The notes: a model not told the origin generated them from the sequence alone. Shown: positions 1 to 12,266, counted from the stretch's first letter. The stretch is 64,000 bases of DNA from Cadophora sp. MPI-SDFR-AT-0126 (GCA_020747065.1 JAGMVK010000009.1:2046001-2110000), one strand, 5' to 3'. Made by a program: numbers and translations.

Positions 1-220
1 CTTCGAATAATGCCCCAAGCTTTCTCGCTGTGCGATGCATGACACCCTCTTCAGCGTTGGCTCTTCTCTGCGGCGATATGATTGCTCCGACCCCACCGAA
101 TTCCTTCGGAGCCTCATATTTCACAAGGGTAAAGTCGAAGTTCAGATTGGCCAACGACAGCTGATTTTCGTTCTGTACCGCTGCCACTGCTGCAGTGAGC
201 TTTCCAACGATCGACGACAT
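1..220 (-). CDS. Partial fungal orphan-family protein, 5' end only
   Basis: An open frame starts at an ATG at 220-218 and runs leftward without a stop to the window edge, giving 73 residues. It begins [16 protein letters not shown] and later contains [21 protein letters not shown] and [12 protein letters not shown]. The EAP(x)E(F/Y), RR(x)(D/N)AE and H(R/K)[10 protein letters not shown] pattern is one I associate with the N-terminus of a large family of fungal proteins without an assigned function, often encoded in accessory regions; that match is from memory. The rest of the gene lies outside the window, so domain content, length and integrity are unknown. The start is the only ATG at the head of this frame. 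Confidence 0.6.
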   Translation of the reverse strand, partial: MSSIVGKLTAAVAAVQNENQLSLANLNFDFTLVKYEAPKEFGGVGAIISPQRRANAEEGVMHRTARKLGALFE

Positions 221-3200
221 GTTGCCCAAAGTCGGTGTTTTCCGTGAGATTGCAATGACAGAAAGGATGGTAGATGGAAGAGCTTCAAAGATTATGGTAG
301 ATGAAGACACGAGAGCCTCGTGGCACAGCCTCCACCAAATGATGCGCTGGCAACCACACCTCTGCTCGCCTCAGTATGTTTCTCGATGCAGCAAAGCTGC
401 GTCGCCAAGATAGGATCCGTAATGAGACTACCGAATCAACAGTTGCGGAATCAGCCAAGATGAAAAAGGAGTGTCATTAAGCAACGTGAAGCGACCCTGA
501 ATCTTTTGGAGTCAGGCTGCTCCTTACCGTCAGAAATCAGCCTAACGCAGAATAGCTGTACATCTCCTTTAACCCCAACTCTAGGTCGCGATTGCTTGGA
601 GAAAAAAAAAAAAGAAAAGAAAAGGGTCTTGCCTGGCGAGTGGGATCTCTGCAACGCTGGAATTTCAGGGATCCAATGCCTGCGTGCTCATCAACTGAAG
701 CTGCAGACCAGGCCTACACATCTTGAAGTACATTCTCCGACGACGGAACATTCGACAGATGTCAAGGGACCGCAGCAGAAAAACATCTTGGTATGAGATG
801 TAAATTAACAGTAAGGAATTAGGAGACGTTTAGGGAGTTCTCATCTAAGCACAAGTACAAATGCGGTAGTGATTGCTAGCGGGATCAATCCAAGTGACAA
901 GCGATGGACACATCACTTGCATACCCTCACAAAGAAGATCATGACCTCTCGATCCCGCGGTAAGTCTACAGGCTGCCGCGCATACGAATTTACACGGCGA
1001 ATGTACAGCGCTACGTGAATGCAAACATGTTTACCAACCTGCAGTAAGTGAGGGGTTGTTAATAACTGATTCCATTGGCCTGCCGAGCAATGACTGAACA
1101 CGATCAATGAGAGGTCAAACAGAAACGTTGCAATAGTTGAGAACTATCCCGTATTTTATCTCAACGTTAGAATTTCAAGACGAGATTCCACGGGAAACAG
1201 CAGGGGCAAATGCAGCGCGACAGAAAAGTTGCAACGCATGTAAACGGGTATGAGCACAACCGAACGAAATAGCAACGAAATGATAAGACATTTGTTGAGG
1301 TATCTACAGTATCTGGACGTAGCGCAGCTCTCCATTCCAAGCTCTGTGGGAGCCGCAGATTTATCATCATTTTTCAGCTTGCCCACTTCAAATCAAGGCA
1401 GAATCTCCACTGCTATTTGATTGTTTCGGATCGGATATTTTCGCACACGGCGGGAGTCCGGTAGTTGGAGGAAAATTGACCTCGGATCCACACTGGGAAT
1501 ACCCTGCCAGCTGCTTGTTACAGAATGTTTGCTCCGCTGCCAATGTACGGTGCCTGTGCATGTCCATGTCGTGCAGGGTTGATGTCGCTTTTCATCATTT
1601 GATAGGAAAAGTGGTGAAGTTTCTTTGCTCAAGCAACGGCGATCTTGAACTTTTCTTACACTTGGGTGGTAAACAATTCCTGTTCTCTGTCTTCCGTATC
1701 ATAAGATATCCCAAGGCGTGATAGATGACGTTTGTCGAAGGCAAAACATGCGTAAGGAAACTCTCTTTTCCATCGTCAAGAACAGTGGAAGGCCGCGCAT
1801 GTTCAAAGCCCCTGCCAAGGTGCCAATCTAAGGCGCAGATCTCCCATGCCTCTGTAGATTCGCCATCCAGGCATGTCGCATCAGAGTTCAGGCTGATGGA
1901 AAGAGTGGGGAAATGACTGCCGTCAAGATCTGGGCTTGCTTTTCCTCCTTCCTGATCCCTCGAATGTCCGTTTACTGTTTCGTTTGTCTTTCTAGAATTG
2001 GTATGCTGTCACGTATCTCCCGGCTTTGAAAGAAGAAGCTGTACTATGCTGGTAGACTGGTAGCAGAGACATGCATCATTGTTGCTGGCAGAGTCTGAGG
2101 ACTTGACTCGAGCCGAGTAGCTGGTCGGATCCACTGGAAAGTATATTTCTAACGCACGCTGCAAACAGCGCAGCCAGATCCTTGCGCATTCCTCGTGGAA
2201 AGTCCAGAAACGAAACACATCGAAAAAGCTTGTCTGCCCAGTCTTCAGATTTTTCAGAACGGACAAATCCCCGCTTCCAGCTTTTCATGAAGCCAACGAA
2301 ACATATCACAGGTTCGCCTCATGTGGATTCGAATTTGATCGAAGTTGAATTTGACGGCCATGGGTGTCAGTGGATACTCAGCTGCATGCAAGAGCGGCCC
2401 CTCTCAAGTAGCTTGAGATGAAAATCTCAGCAATGGGAGGACGAGATCTCATCAACCCATCAGATTAGATAACAAATCTCGATCTAAGTCCCATTCCGGA
2501 AGCTCGGGACGGTTCTGGAAGGTCTGGCAGATTTGCTTCCCTCAAATATGCAGACTGACAAGGGCCATACGCCACCCGATCATCTCTCCGAAGCGGCTGT
2601 TTCGACTATCAAATGCCGTCGGTTCATCCGATGATATCCCTCATCCAGTCATCTCACTCACTTCGAATTGAACATGCCCAAGCACCACTGCCCCAACCCA
2701 TCCTCTTAATTCCAACGACGCATCCGCAAACAGCATCTCGCTACCGCAAACCCAATAAACGTGGCGACAAGCGAGTGTGAAGGAGATGCGAGCATTCCTT
2801 GGCCTTACATCCGATAGAGTATTCCACGAACTTAAAACAGCGGATCCGGAGACAGCGATGACCAATGAACACATCAAGTCTTCGCCAAGAGGAGAGAAAC
2901 TAAACATGCATCTCCACTGTTTCCTTCTGCTCGGTCCGGATTGAGGAATTTCTTGGTAACCCATCGTCTGTCACTGTCAGTAAATAAGGTTCGACAAAGC
3001 TGGCACTGTACGCAAGCATGGATGATACAACCGAAGATATCGAGAAGAGGGGGGGGACATATGATGCTGCCAAGCAAACTCAATATCACCTTCCCAGTCC
3101 AGAGGGTCCGAAGCAGAAATTAGAAGGATGTCTGTTTCTGGTAGTCTGTATAAGAGAAGCTGGCTAGCTACCTTCAAACGAAACTCTCTTTCCACCCAGT

Positions 3201-3234
3201 CACATCAAGTCACTGACCATCACACTCTTTCAAA
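221..3234. other. Long stretch without a recognisable gene
   Basis: Only short open frames (under about 110 codons) occur on either strand and none resembles a family I know. There is an A-rich run near 602-628. The last ~100 bases before 3235 are likely promoter and 5' UTR of the FMN oxidase. Part of the left side should be promoter of the minus-strand gene at 1-220. I see no repeat or RNA gene here. Confidence 0.5.
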
Positions 3235-4571
3235 ATGCATTCCTTCTTGACTGTTCTCCCCCTCGTAGCGACTGTGCTTGCAGCTCGTCCGTACCTCAAT
3301 GAGGCTGATACTGGGTATTTCTCCTCCTGTTTTCTATTCAGAATCATAACAAGAATGCTAACAAACCTCCAGCATCGACGATGTCCTCGGCTCAACAGCC
3401 ACAGGCGAACTCCCACCCCTCGCCAGCATGATCGGCCTCCCAGATTTCGAATGGGCAGCCCGCAAATACATGAACACTACTGCCTACACCTACTACCGCA
3501 ACGGAGCCGCCGGAGAATGGTCATACAGGAACAACCTCGAGATCTTCGCGCGATATAGGTTCCGGCCTCGTGTGCTCGGCATGGATGTCACGCAAATTGA
3601 GTCGACACTTCCCACGACTTTGCTAGGATATAACTTCTCGATGCCGATTTTCATCAGCCCGGCTGCGAGGGGTGGGTATGCTAACCCCGCGGGTGAGGAG
3701 GGTCTGGTGAAGGGTGCTGGCGAGGCGGGGATTCTGTATATGGTGAGTGTTTTGAGCGAAACAAGAAAGTGATCCGATCTGACGTATGTAAAAATAGCCT
3801 TCCGGATTCTCGACATTGACTATGGAGCAAATTGCCGACATGAAAGTCAAGAACGGAACATACGGTCCCCAAGTGACTTTCCAACAAGTAAGCTCCCCTA
3901 AGTCCCGGTGAAATTTCTGAGCCCTGTATTGACTGTCCCAGATCTACCTCAGCGAGAACCTCACCGCTAGCGCCATCGCCTTCAAGCGCGCCGAAACCAC
4001 CGGCTCCAAAGCAATCGTCATGACCGTCGACTCAGCCGGCGACGGTGATCGCCACCGCGCTGCCCGCTACGGTGTCGGTTCCGCAGACTCCGCCTACACC
4101 TACCAAACCTGGGACTACGTCAAGCAGCTTCAGAACCTGACTTCTCTCCCCATCATCCTGAAAGGCATCATGACCGTCGAGGACGCTCAGCTTGCTTACG
4201 ATAACGGCGCGAAGGCTATCATCTTGTCGAATCACGGTGCGCGTCAATTGGACGGTGCGCCATCTTCGCTCGAGACGGCGCTTGAGATTCATGCTGAGGC
4301 TCCCGAGCTGTTCAAGCAGATGGAGATTTATGCTGATGGTGGTGTGAGGTATGGATCTGATGTGTTGAAGCTTTTGGCGCTTGGTGTCAAGGCTGTTGGA
4401 TTGGGTCGTTCGTTCATGTACGCGAACTGCTATGGTACTGAGGGTGTTGCCAAGGCTATCAGTATCTTGAAGAGAGAGATTTCGATCGATGCTGCGAACT
4501 TGGGCGTCGGAGACTTGAAGAAGATCGATCCTTCGTACGTCAAGTGGGAGAACAACAACTGGTGGTCTTGA
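3235..4571 (+). CDS. Secreted FMN-dependent alpha-hydroxyacid oxidase
   Basis: Predicted exons are 3235-3314, 3373-3742, 3798-3887 and 3942-4571, giving 389 residues in one frame. The family oxidises L-2-hydroxy acids (lactate, glycolate, mandelate) to 2-oxo acids using FMN. The product has the whole barrel: the early ARKYMNTTAYTYY segment, PIFISPAARGG (FMN binding), ILKGI with Lys about 254, the active-site motif LSNHGARQLDG with catalytic His about 278 and Arg about 281, and the phosphate-binding segment YADGGVRYGSDVLK...GLGRSFMY. The N-terminus MHSFLTVLPLVATVLAA looks like a cleavable signal peptide, so export is inferred, whereas the best-known members are peroxisomal or mitochondrial. 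There are several NxT/S sites. Substrate cannot be read from sequence. A cytochrome b2-type heme domain is absent. Confidence 0.88.
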
Positions 4572-4672
4572 ACAAGATGAGACGTTGCTTAAATTCGATT
4601 CTGTATATATCTTAGAAGGGCGCGTTGTATATAGCCTGAGCATTACGTTCTCATGAAAGTTTTCGTGGAAAT

Positions 4673-6375
4673 TCACACTGGCGATGCTCCACTCGATGAA
4701 GCATTCTTGTTGTATCTCCTTGCTGACCTCACCCAGAGCCCGAAATCAGAATATATTTTCCCCTCTCTTCCGCAATATTGTCTCCATTCTTCGAAGACGA
4801 ACCAGATTCTCCAGACAACCAAGACCATGGCGGTAGCTGGGATCGTGACCGCCCAGTAAATCCAAAACCTAGAACTGAGGACAGCATGGGCTGGAGCTTG
4901 CCAGTCAAAGAGAGGCATAGCGAAGAAAGCCTAATCATGTTGTCAATAGCCTCAAGCCAGCAAACCAGCTAGGAAGAAGTTCATACAGCAACAAACGTGC
5001 CGGGAAGGAAGACCATGGTCAAGACAGCGATAGCCTTCATCGCCGACGGGTCACGCTTGCTATCTCGCGCAATGTCCCTGCTCTGTTCGGCTATCCTGTA
5101 GTTCTGTTCCGATATACCATAGTTGAGTGAGTTTCCTAATGTGGTGTTGCGGCTCTCGAGCTGCTTGACTGTCAGCTGTGCGTAGGCTTAAGGATGACGA
5201 GAAGGGAAGGACTGACGCCTGATCGATTCAGCTGTGAATGGCTTTGAGCTCGTCTCAAACGCAACAGCTGGAAGTTCAGCCCGTCGACAAGGTATTCGAA
5301 TCGGCTGCGGATTATCTCGCCTGCTGTGTTGAACTTGGTCTTTTGTTCGTCCGCAAGGGTACTGCAGTCAAGATCTCCAAACCACAATATGATCTTAGTG
5401 CCCATCTTGATCGCGAATTCAGTCTTCTCAAGGAGGCCAAGTATATTCTGCTCGTTACCCAAAGCTTTAGTGACCTCTTCTTCCACGTTGAAGTTCTCCT
5501 GCTGCAGGTGCTTGAAACGCTCCTCTGTGTGCAAGGCTCCACGAAGTTTGAGGCGAACGGCGTCTCCTAGTGCGACCCGAGTTCCATAGACAATTTCACG
5601 AAACAGGAGATCCATGATCAGGACGAACACAAACAGCGGATGGATAGTAAGGCAGTGAAGTCCTTTTTCGTTAAATTTCTCTTCAATGTAGTCGAGCTCT
5701 GTTGCTAGGAGATTGTGAATTATGACCGTCGTCATCTGTCGAACTTCGTCAAATGAGACGAAGACTTTGAACCAGAAATCTCGGTGGGAGGAAGTTTCGA
5801 CATAGAAAGCTATTTGAGCTCGTCAGCTGTATACGGGCCTGGAATGGCAGTTATTACAGGCGACCGAGTCCTGAGCGATCTTTGCAACTTGACAATGTCG
5901 ATGCTTCTTAAAGAACCCCTTGTGCAGGTGAAAATCGTTCACGATCTTGTTGAACGTTTCCTGAGTAAATGGAATAGGAGCCTCGGGATTAGTGACATGC
6001 GCCTTCTTGTTTTTGTCGAGATAATGCCTCGATGGGGTCATTCTGCATCCCAAAGTCAACAAAGAAACTTCCCGAAGTGGCTCATTGAAGTTCGCCTACA
6101 GTATACGCAGTCGACTGTGCACTAAGCTTTGAGTATCCCTATGCAGCCAAGTGAGGGCATCAGCGTCTGTCAAGGCCCCACGTTCCATCTTGATTATCTC
6201 CTGAAGCTGTGAGTATTGGTTTGTTGCGACTTGTCGGCAAGAAGTTACAAACTGGAGTATGCTCAAAATTCAAGAAAGGGCAAGGCTGAGGGTGAAACTT
6301 CTTTCCAACACCTCTCCAGAAATCATCATTTCCATAATTTCGCTGGTCATCTTTGAACAAGCAATGGTAATCCAT
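4673..6375 (-). CDS. CorA-like membrane protein of fungal type
   Basis: The 3' half is clear. Exons 5809-5217, 5175-4987 and 4930-4673 join in phase. They encode a helical region (SSHRDFWFKVFVSFDEVRQ; HPLFVFVLIMDLLFREI; a coiled stretch LESRNTTLGNSL..SEQNYRIAEQS), then VLTMVFLPGTFVAAFFAMPLFDW (20-residue core: one membrane helix) and WIYWAVTIPATAMVLVVW (second helix). This two-helix C-terminus after a long coiled coil is the layout of CorA-like proteins in fungi; the GMN loop of true Mg2+ channels is not visible. The 5' half is uncertain: an exon with LTLGCRMTPSRHYLDKNKK (about 6095-5900) and pieces up to an ATG at 6375 are open, but one needed intron would be only about 27 nt. The start and first exons are therefore tentative. 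Ion transport is an inference. Confidence 0.6.
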
Positions 6376-6792
6376 GGTGTCGCACGATGTCTTCACGCTT
6401 TGCGGTTGCAATTCGAATCTCGGACTTGTGTTGGGCGGGGGACCTATGTATCTCTTGCAGATTCAACGAGGCTCTGAGGCAAGGCTTCAGCTAAATAGCC
6501 CAACATCCATATGCACTGCGCCTCCACATGCAACTCGTAATACTTCATCTGAGTGGTGGGGATACTCACTGATGTTCTCATGATCAGACCAAGATTGTGA
6601 AGTAAAATTGTCGCTGTATGAGAAAGCCTACCCTAGTATTGTAGCTCAAGGCTGCTATAGCATGTTCGTAATCGCAAAGAGGCAAAAGAGAGTAAAAAAG
6701 TGACCGTAAAAGAAGCATTATATTATCTGACTGCAACTGCATATGGCAGGAGTCGAATGAGATTGAAAACAAATGGCTTTGGCGGTAAATGC

Positions 6793-7730
6793 CTACCCGC
6801 GTCTGCGAGTAGTTGGACTCTTTCCCTTGGGAGTAGCAGTAGCAGTAGACTTTCCGGATGAAGCCGCAACGGGAACTTTCTCCCTTTGCTTGCTCTTTGT
6901 AGCCTTCTTGGTCGGCGCATTCCAATAGTAGACCATTTGTGTCGCCAACACAGCGTTCAGTGCAAATCCTGCGACGAATCCATACAAAATCAACTTGTCA
7001 TCCACCTCTTGCAATGTAGTGAAAATTCGAGAAAGGGAGCCGAGGAGGTAGTTGAAGACCTGAATTACAATAGTTAGCAGAACTCCGAAGACATGAAGAT
7101 ATGGGCGTCGGAGTCGAGAACAAGAACACCTACAGCAAAAGCGCTCAACTGTCCAGTTCCACCTTCTTGCCAGACTGCGAGGATCTGCGGAAGCTTGGCT
7201 GCAACGCCCAACGCACCAGCACCAGCCTGCAGATATCCCAAAGTCTTCATATCAACAATATTCTTGCTGAAGAGCGTAAAAGCGCCAGTTGCTAACGCAG
7301 CAACGAATAGTCCAGCAGCACTCGCCTTGCCGCTATAGTGTAGGACCAACACGGCGATAACCACATTCTGCACCATGATCAAGCCAGTCTCTCCATACGT
7401 GCTAAATGGGAACTCCTGGCGAACATTGTAGGCGAGCGAGATGAGGTATGCTGATGTCTCGAGGAGGTAGGAGAGAAAGGAGATTCCAGACGCGGATCGC
7501 GACTTGATCAGCTTGAGAATCTGTGGAACTTTAACGATGGAAGAGGCGCCGATGATACCTATTCCTAGACCTTTCGAGACTGCAAGCTTGATACACTCAG
7601 TGGACTCGATATCGATGTCAAGGAGGAGCTTCTTGTAGCAAGATTCACCGAGGATGGAGACGCCGAGGTCGTGGATAGGCGCGGGAAGGTTGTGGGTGAC
7701 AGGTTGGAGAGCGCTGCGAATGGAGTCCAT
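6793..7730 (-). CDS. MPDU1: Mannose-P-dolichol utilisation defect 1 homologue (PQ-loop)
   Basis: Exon 1 is 7730-7134 and exon 2 is 7059-6793, joined in phase 0 by a 74-nt intron (donor GTAGGT, acceptor TTCAG). The product is 287 residues, close to the usual MPDU1 length. The family is an ER membrane protein needed for use of dolichol-phosphate mannose and glucose in N-glycan, O-mannosyl and GPI synthesis. Both PQ-loop signatures are present: ASSIVKVPQILKLIKSRSA and GVAAKLPQILAVWQEGGTG. Seven hydrophobic segments can be counted, and a basic Lys/Ser/Thr-rich tail ends in TTRRRG, facing the cytosol in family members. This is a conserved housekeeping gene. Start is the first ATG in the frame and fits the family N-terminus. 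Confidence 0.92.
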
Positions 7731-8887
7731 GGTGAAAGGCTGCGGATGCAGTTGGAGACGCGTAGATGAGGTTGAAGGTTACCGGGCTGCAGAGAGGCAG
7801 TGAGGATAGGGTTGGAGATGAAGAATGTCAGACGAGGCTGTCAACATTGGACGAGAACTGGTAGGGAATAATGTTTGGCCGAAGCCGAAAGGTTTTCCCA
7901 GTCCGGGTCCAGTCCCCATACTGCCATAGCATGCTCCATGCTCTTTCTTTCGAACCTCTCGCTCTGTTCTCTCCTCCTTTTACTTCCAATGTCCTGTTGT
8001 TAATCAACAAGACTTCGCTCACATCACAGCTATGGAGAGTATATCCCTTTCCGAATCGAGCATTCTCAAGTGCTTTACATAGGTCATCAAGTCTCAAATG
8101 TTTCTCAACCAGGCCCCTGCTGACGGGCTTCGGAGCTGCTGTTTTACAGGAGAATCTGACAATGATCACTTTCGAACACTGTTTGGTTTTCTTTGTTTTT
8201 TTTTTTCTTTTTTTGGTAATTGCTAATATCTTTCCCTTCTCGATAAAGTCTTGAAATTGCTCCGCCTATTTGTTCCTTGTGCAAGCATCAACGATTGTTT
8301 GACTTTCTTTAGCTCCCACTCAGACGTTGGGGCTGCTGCTCTGGAGTTGGACCAACGAACCCGAGAAAAAAGATGTAACCTCGCGCCTTCAGGTATCCAA
8401 CAAGTTTTCAAATATCCAGGTTTGCTCCGAGTTAGGCAAGTGTAACCTTGTCATGCTCATTAGTCATGACTTGAATCAGTGGTTCATGAACTAGCTTGCG
8501 ACCAGCCCTGGCGCTTTTGAGCATTATCAGATGCTTATCACGGTCCTCTTTATTGCACGTCCACTCTTCGATGCTATTGGCATCGTTCGCTGATTCCCCA
8601 TTTGAGTGGTCACATGCCATAGATTCTGACTGACACGGACTAGACAAGTAACTTTGTCTCTCGTCAGTGTGAGAGTCTCGCTGATTGGATTTGCATACAA
8701 TGATTCCGCGATTGAATGTCCGCTATCTCAGTCTTGAAAAGGTCCACTGAGTGAAATTCACATGTTCACTGTTACTGAAACGTCTCACGCCTGGTTCAAT
8801 CCATCCACGGGAGTCTTGTGTGTCATTTTCAGCTGCTAGCACCTATTTGCGGTGCTCGACTTTCAGATCGAGCAATACAGGTCGTGA
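7731..8887. other. Intergenic, no recognised gene
   Basis: This holds the presumed promoter of MPDU1 at its left. The largest open frame (8169-7828, minus, 113 codons) has no recognisable motif. There is a T-rich tract near 8195-8216. I see no coding or RNA feature I can support. Confidence 0.45.
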
Positions 8888-10476
8888 TTCAACTTTCTCG
8901 AACCTCGGTCTCTTCTCTATCCAGTCAAAATACCCTCCATTGTGAGACGCTGGAAAATTCGGGCCATTACGGTTTCAATCTTTCTCTTCTTCGTTACTCA
9001 TCAGGCTTCGCCGGCCAATGAAACTCAGTTGAGAAAGGTTCATCTTATCGTTGCACAAGCTGTCTTTATGGGTATCACAATCATCGTCGTTAGATTACGC
9101 ATTTATGAAAGAGCTGTCATTCATGCTGTTGGAATTGATGACTACTTGATACTCTTTGCTCTGGTCAGCTTTTCTGCCAGTCTATAGCAACCATTTTTTT
9201 GAGGTTAGCTAATGTTCCAGTTATTGGCAATCCTCTTCACGGCTTGTATTTGCATTTCTACAACATTCGGATGGACATATCATCTTGTAGATGTTGATGA
9301 CAAGATACCAGCTCCTACAGTGGCGGTAAGCTAAGACTCTCATATGTCTTCTCAATAATTGTTTGGTGCTTCGCATACTTCAGGACCTGCCTAATTGGAC
9401 CTGGAGAGCTCAACTTCTTTCGAAGTTGTGTGCTAGTCATACGCAGTGGGTGGCGCAATTACTTTTCACGCCAGCGGTATCCACCGTGAAATTGTCTATT
9501 CTGATCTTCTACCTAAGGCTTTCAACCTCTAAGTGTTTTCGATACTGTGTCTTCGGTGGCATCATATTCGTTTCATTGTGGTTCATCAGCTTCGAGACAG
9601 TTATGGCTATGGTATGGGATCACTGGGCTGATCTACCACCACAAACTAAACTTCTAACAGACTTGCGATACCCCTGAGGATCCAGTTGGATTTACAAGCT
9701 CAAGTCTGAATCACTGTGTCACTAATCTGCCGACGACGAAATACCATGGAATAACCAACATCATCACAGACTTCTTTGTTTACTTCATCCCGATTCCTCT
9801 AATCTGGCGTCTCAACATGCCATCAAGGTGAAAGCTGGGTCTCCTATTCGTTTTTGCTGTTGGTGGAATGTAAGTGAACCTCCTCCGCTCCCGTCCATCG
9901 TCTGACACCTTTCAGCGTTGTATATTCGGCAAACTCCGCCTCATCTTCTCTCTGACGGTGGACGCCTCCTCAGACTGCACGTGGGAACGTTTCTACCTCT
10001 GGCTCCTCGCGGCTCTTGAACTCGATCTCGGCATCATATGCGCTTCAGCACCACCACTTAAGATGTTCGTCGTCCGTAGTATGCACAACTGTAGCTCGGA
10101 GAACGAAAATACAGCGAATCTTGCTCAGCCAACTCCACCTCGTATCTCGCATTTCGTCGGAAACAATGTGCGGAACCAAGGGCTAACTTCGCTCTGCAGT
10201 GTAGAAGTCAGTGTGGGTACACCAGAGGAGATGACCATGTCCAGGAACAGCAGGTATGCAATGCGAAGAGGTTCGTTAGCCCCAAGGCATAATTCCGATA
10301 TCATCAAAGATGAAATTCCGGAGGATATGGGCGAAGGAAGTGGTGGGGTTACAAAGACTGTGGAATTCGCATTTCATGAGGAGTCACTTCGGATGCGAGA
10401 GGAAGCGTGGCATCACGTCAAGGATCAACTTCACAAGCTGGATCGACTTTATATCCAGGATGAGTTGCACGACTGA
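8888..10476 (+). pseudogene. Fungal rhodopsin-domain (7-TM) gene, apparently inactivated
   Basis: Conserved segments of the fungal rhodopsin-like integral membrane family follow in order: VVRLRIYERAVI...GIDDYLILFAL (about 9091-9162), LLAILFTACICISTTFGW, STVKLSILIFYLRLS, ITNIITDFFVYFIPIPLIWRL and LGIICASAPPLK, with family-typical short introns between them. Three defects are visible. No in-frame ATG occurs between the TGA at 8885-8887 and the first membrane helix. An in-frame TGA lies at 9832-9834, where the family has a polar or basic residue (MPSR-stop-KLGLLF). After the next intron the frame encoding CIFGKLRLIFSLTVDAS is one base out of step, as if one T was lost near 9917-9920. Taking the GTGAAA at the TGA as a donor does not restore the frame. 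The C-terminal tail stays open to 10476. Recent decay or assembly error are both possible. Confidence 0.65.
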
Positions 10477-10499
10477 GGACTTGTACAAGACCAATTTCA

Positions 10500-11799
10500 T
10501 TACTTCGTCTTCCTCCTCACAGCAGCCACGCGAACCTTCTTCGAGGCTACGACCTCAAATCCCAACAAGAAACTTGTCCCAACGCCCATTGCCTCGAACC
10601 TGACTTCGTCTCTACCGACACTAAATCCTAATTCTCCAAAGCCTCCGGGTGGACCAAGCGTCTCCTTCATTTCGTCCAACGCTTCTTTATCGATGACAAT
10701 ATTCCACGTTAGATTTCGCTGTCCTTCATTGGGATGATCTGTTTGCGTGCGTTGGAGACGAATCGTTTGCGTGGTGGAGCGAGAGCTGGAGTCTTGAATG
10801 AGTGTTTTGAGTGGGATGTGAGGGGCGCCTGTAGGCCATCCGAGAGTGATATTATGGATAAAAGTGAGGAGCTTAGATGCTCGTGAGAAAATCTTGGCGA
10901 ATTCTCCTCCTGGATTGCGTCGTTGATCTTTCGAATATGGAATGATGACGTCCAGCAGTATCACCAAACCGCCATGCAGGATCCAGGACACGACCACCCT
11001 ATCAACTAGGATTCGAAGTGCGCCGAAGATACCACCAGGACGTTGCTCGTAGCAACTAGCCCTGCCTCTTGAATACATGTCGATGTCCAACAGTATAGTG
11101 AACACCACACTCAACACCCCACTAGCTACTGCATCAATAGCAAGCTGGCCCATCCAAAAACCAGCAACCCCAAACCACACCTCGGATATCCTCGGAATAG
11201 CCTCTGGAGCAAGCAATTTCCTCAAACGATGGATTTTCAGCAAGAGGTATTGTAATGCAAGCATGCACACGCATGAAATAATTCTCGACATCCAAGATAA
11301 AATCACCATCTCCCAGCCAAGATCCTGCTGCCGCCACAGTTCGCACTCAGACGAGATTCTAGCATGCCAGCCAACCATCCCTCGCAACACAGGTCCGTAA
11401 ACCTCAAAAATGAATTACTCGAGAGCGATTCACAAATTCAGCATTGATTCGACAAATTATCAATCCGGAGCGGAAGAAGATGAGTAAACAGCAGTGCCGG
11501 ACATCGAAACACACTCAAACCCGTTCTCGCACTGACGCGGCATTTCTTCGCAGCATCCGTGTCAGCCCTACCTCCACCTCCAGGCTCACGGCAGATATCG
11601 CGAATACGCCAACCGAATACGCCGTGCAGGCCCACGCCGCGCCCTTGTATCCTTCGGAGACGGAGCATTTTTGGAACCTGGAGGCGGCGAGGCCAATTGG
11701 AAATGCTGACGCAAGTCGGGGAGATGCGCACCCGAATGCCGGAGGATGGCTGGGGATGTGACAGGTCGTGCGAGACAAGGGGACTGACTGGAGGCTCAA
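10500..11799 (-). CDS. Polytopic membrane protein, function unknown
   Basis: The second exon (11402-10500) is well supported: about 300 codons with several hydrophobic segments, such as MVILSWMSRIISCVCMLALQ, VWFGVAGFWMGQLAIDAVA and VSWILHGGLVILLDVIIPY, then a hydrophilic C-terminal half ending KKVRVAAVRRKTK. It has no ATG at its head and a TAA lies just upstream in frame, so it must be spliced. A donor at 11520 and acceptor at 11404-11403 join it in phase to an upstream exon containing AYSVGVFAISAVSLEVEVGL, another membrane segment. That exon itself has no in-frame ATG before a stop, so a further 5' exon is required and the start given is only a limit. I do not recognise the family. Its 3' end is 23 bases from the end of the converging rhodopsin-like remnant. 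Confidence 0.5.
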
Positions 11800-12266
11800 T
11801 CGGGCGAGCTGAATGCTTGGTCTGGTGTTTTGTGGAGGGAGCGGACAGGCGGTGAAGACAGGCCTGCATGAGACGGAGGATCGCGATCACGTCTCGGGGA
11901 GCTTGATGCATGCCTTGCTTGGGTCGAAGGAGGAGAGGCTGTTTCTTTCGATGGCGGCATTGCAGAAAGTGTGGCATTCCGGTGAAGTGTTGCATCACTT
12001 ATAGAGTGGGGAGCCCGGTTCAAACAAGAACCCTCCGGAATGCTCTTGACATCTGGACGGCATTAAAGCTCACCTTCTTGCTCATGTTATTGAATGGAAA
12101 TGCTGAGAAATCAGATATTGGATATTGGAATTAGTACTATATTCAACAGAAATACACGCTTGTGGACAAGGAAACCCCGTTGCTCATCAGTCTCCTAACT
12201 AAATACTGATAACAGCTAGAACCTCCATCTCACCATAGAATCTTCCTATCTTACCATCACCAAGGC

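Noticed and set aside
4032..4676. Minus-strand open frame of 214 codons
   Set aside because: Antisense to the last exon of the FMN oxidase; no motif of its own.
11438..11998. Minus-strand open frame of 186 codons
   Set aside because: Overlaps in another frame the better-supported upstream exon that carries a membrane helix and joins in phase to the gene at 10500-11402; its own composition is Arg/Pro/His-rich and looks non-coding.
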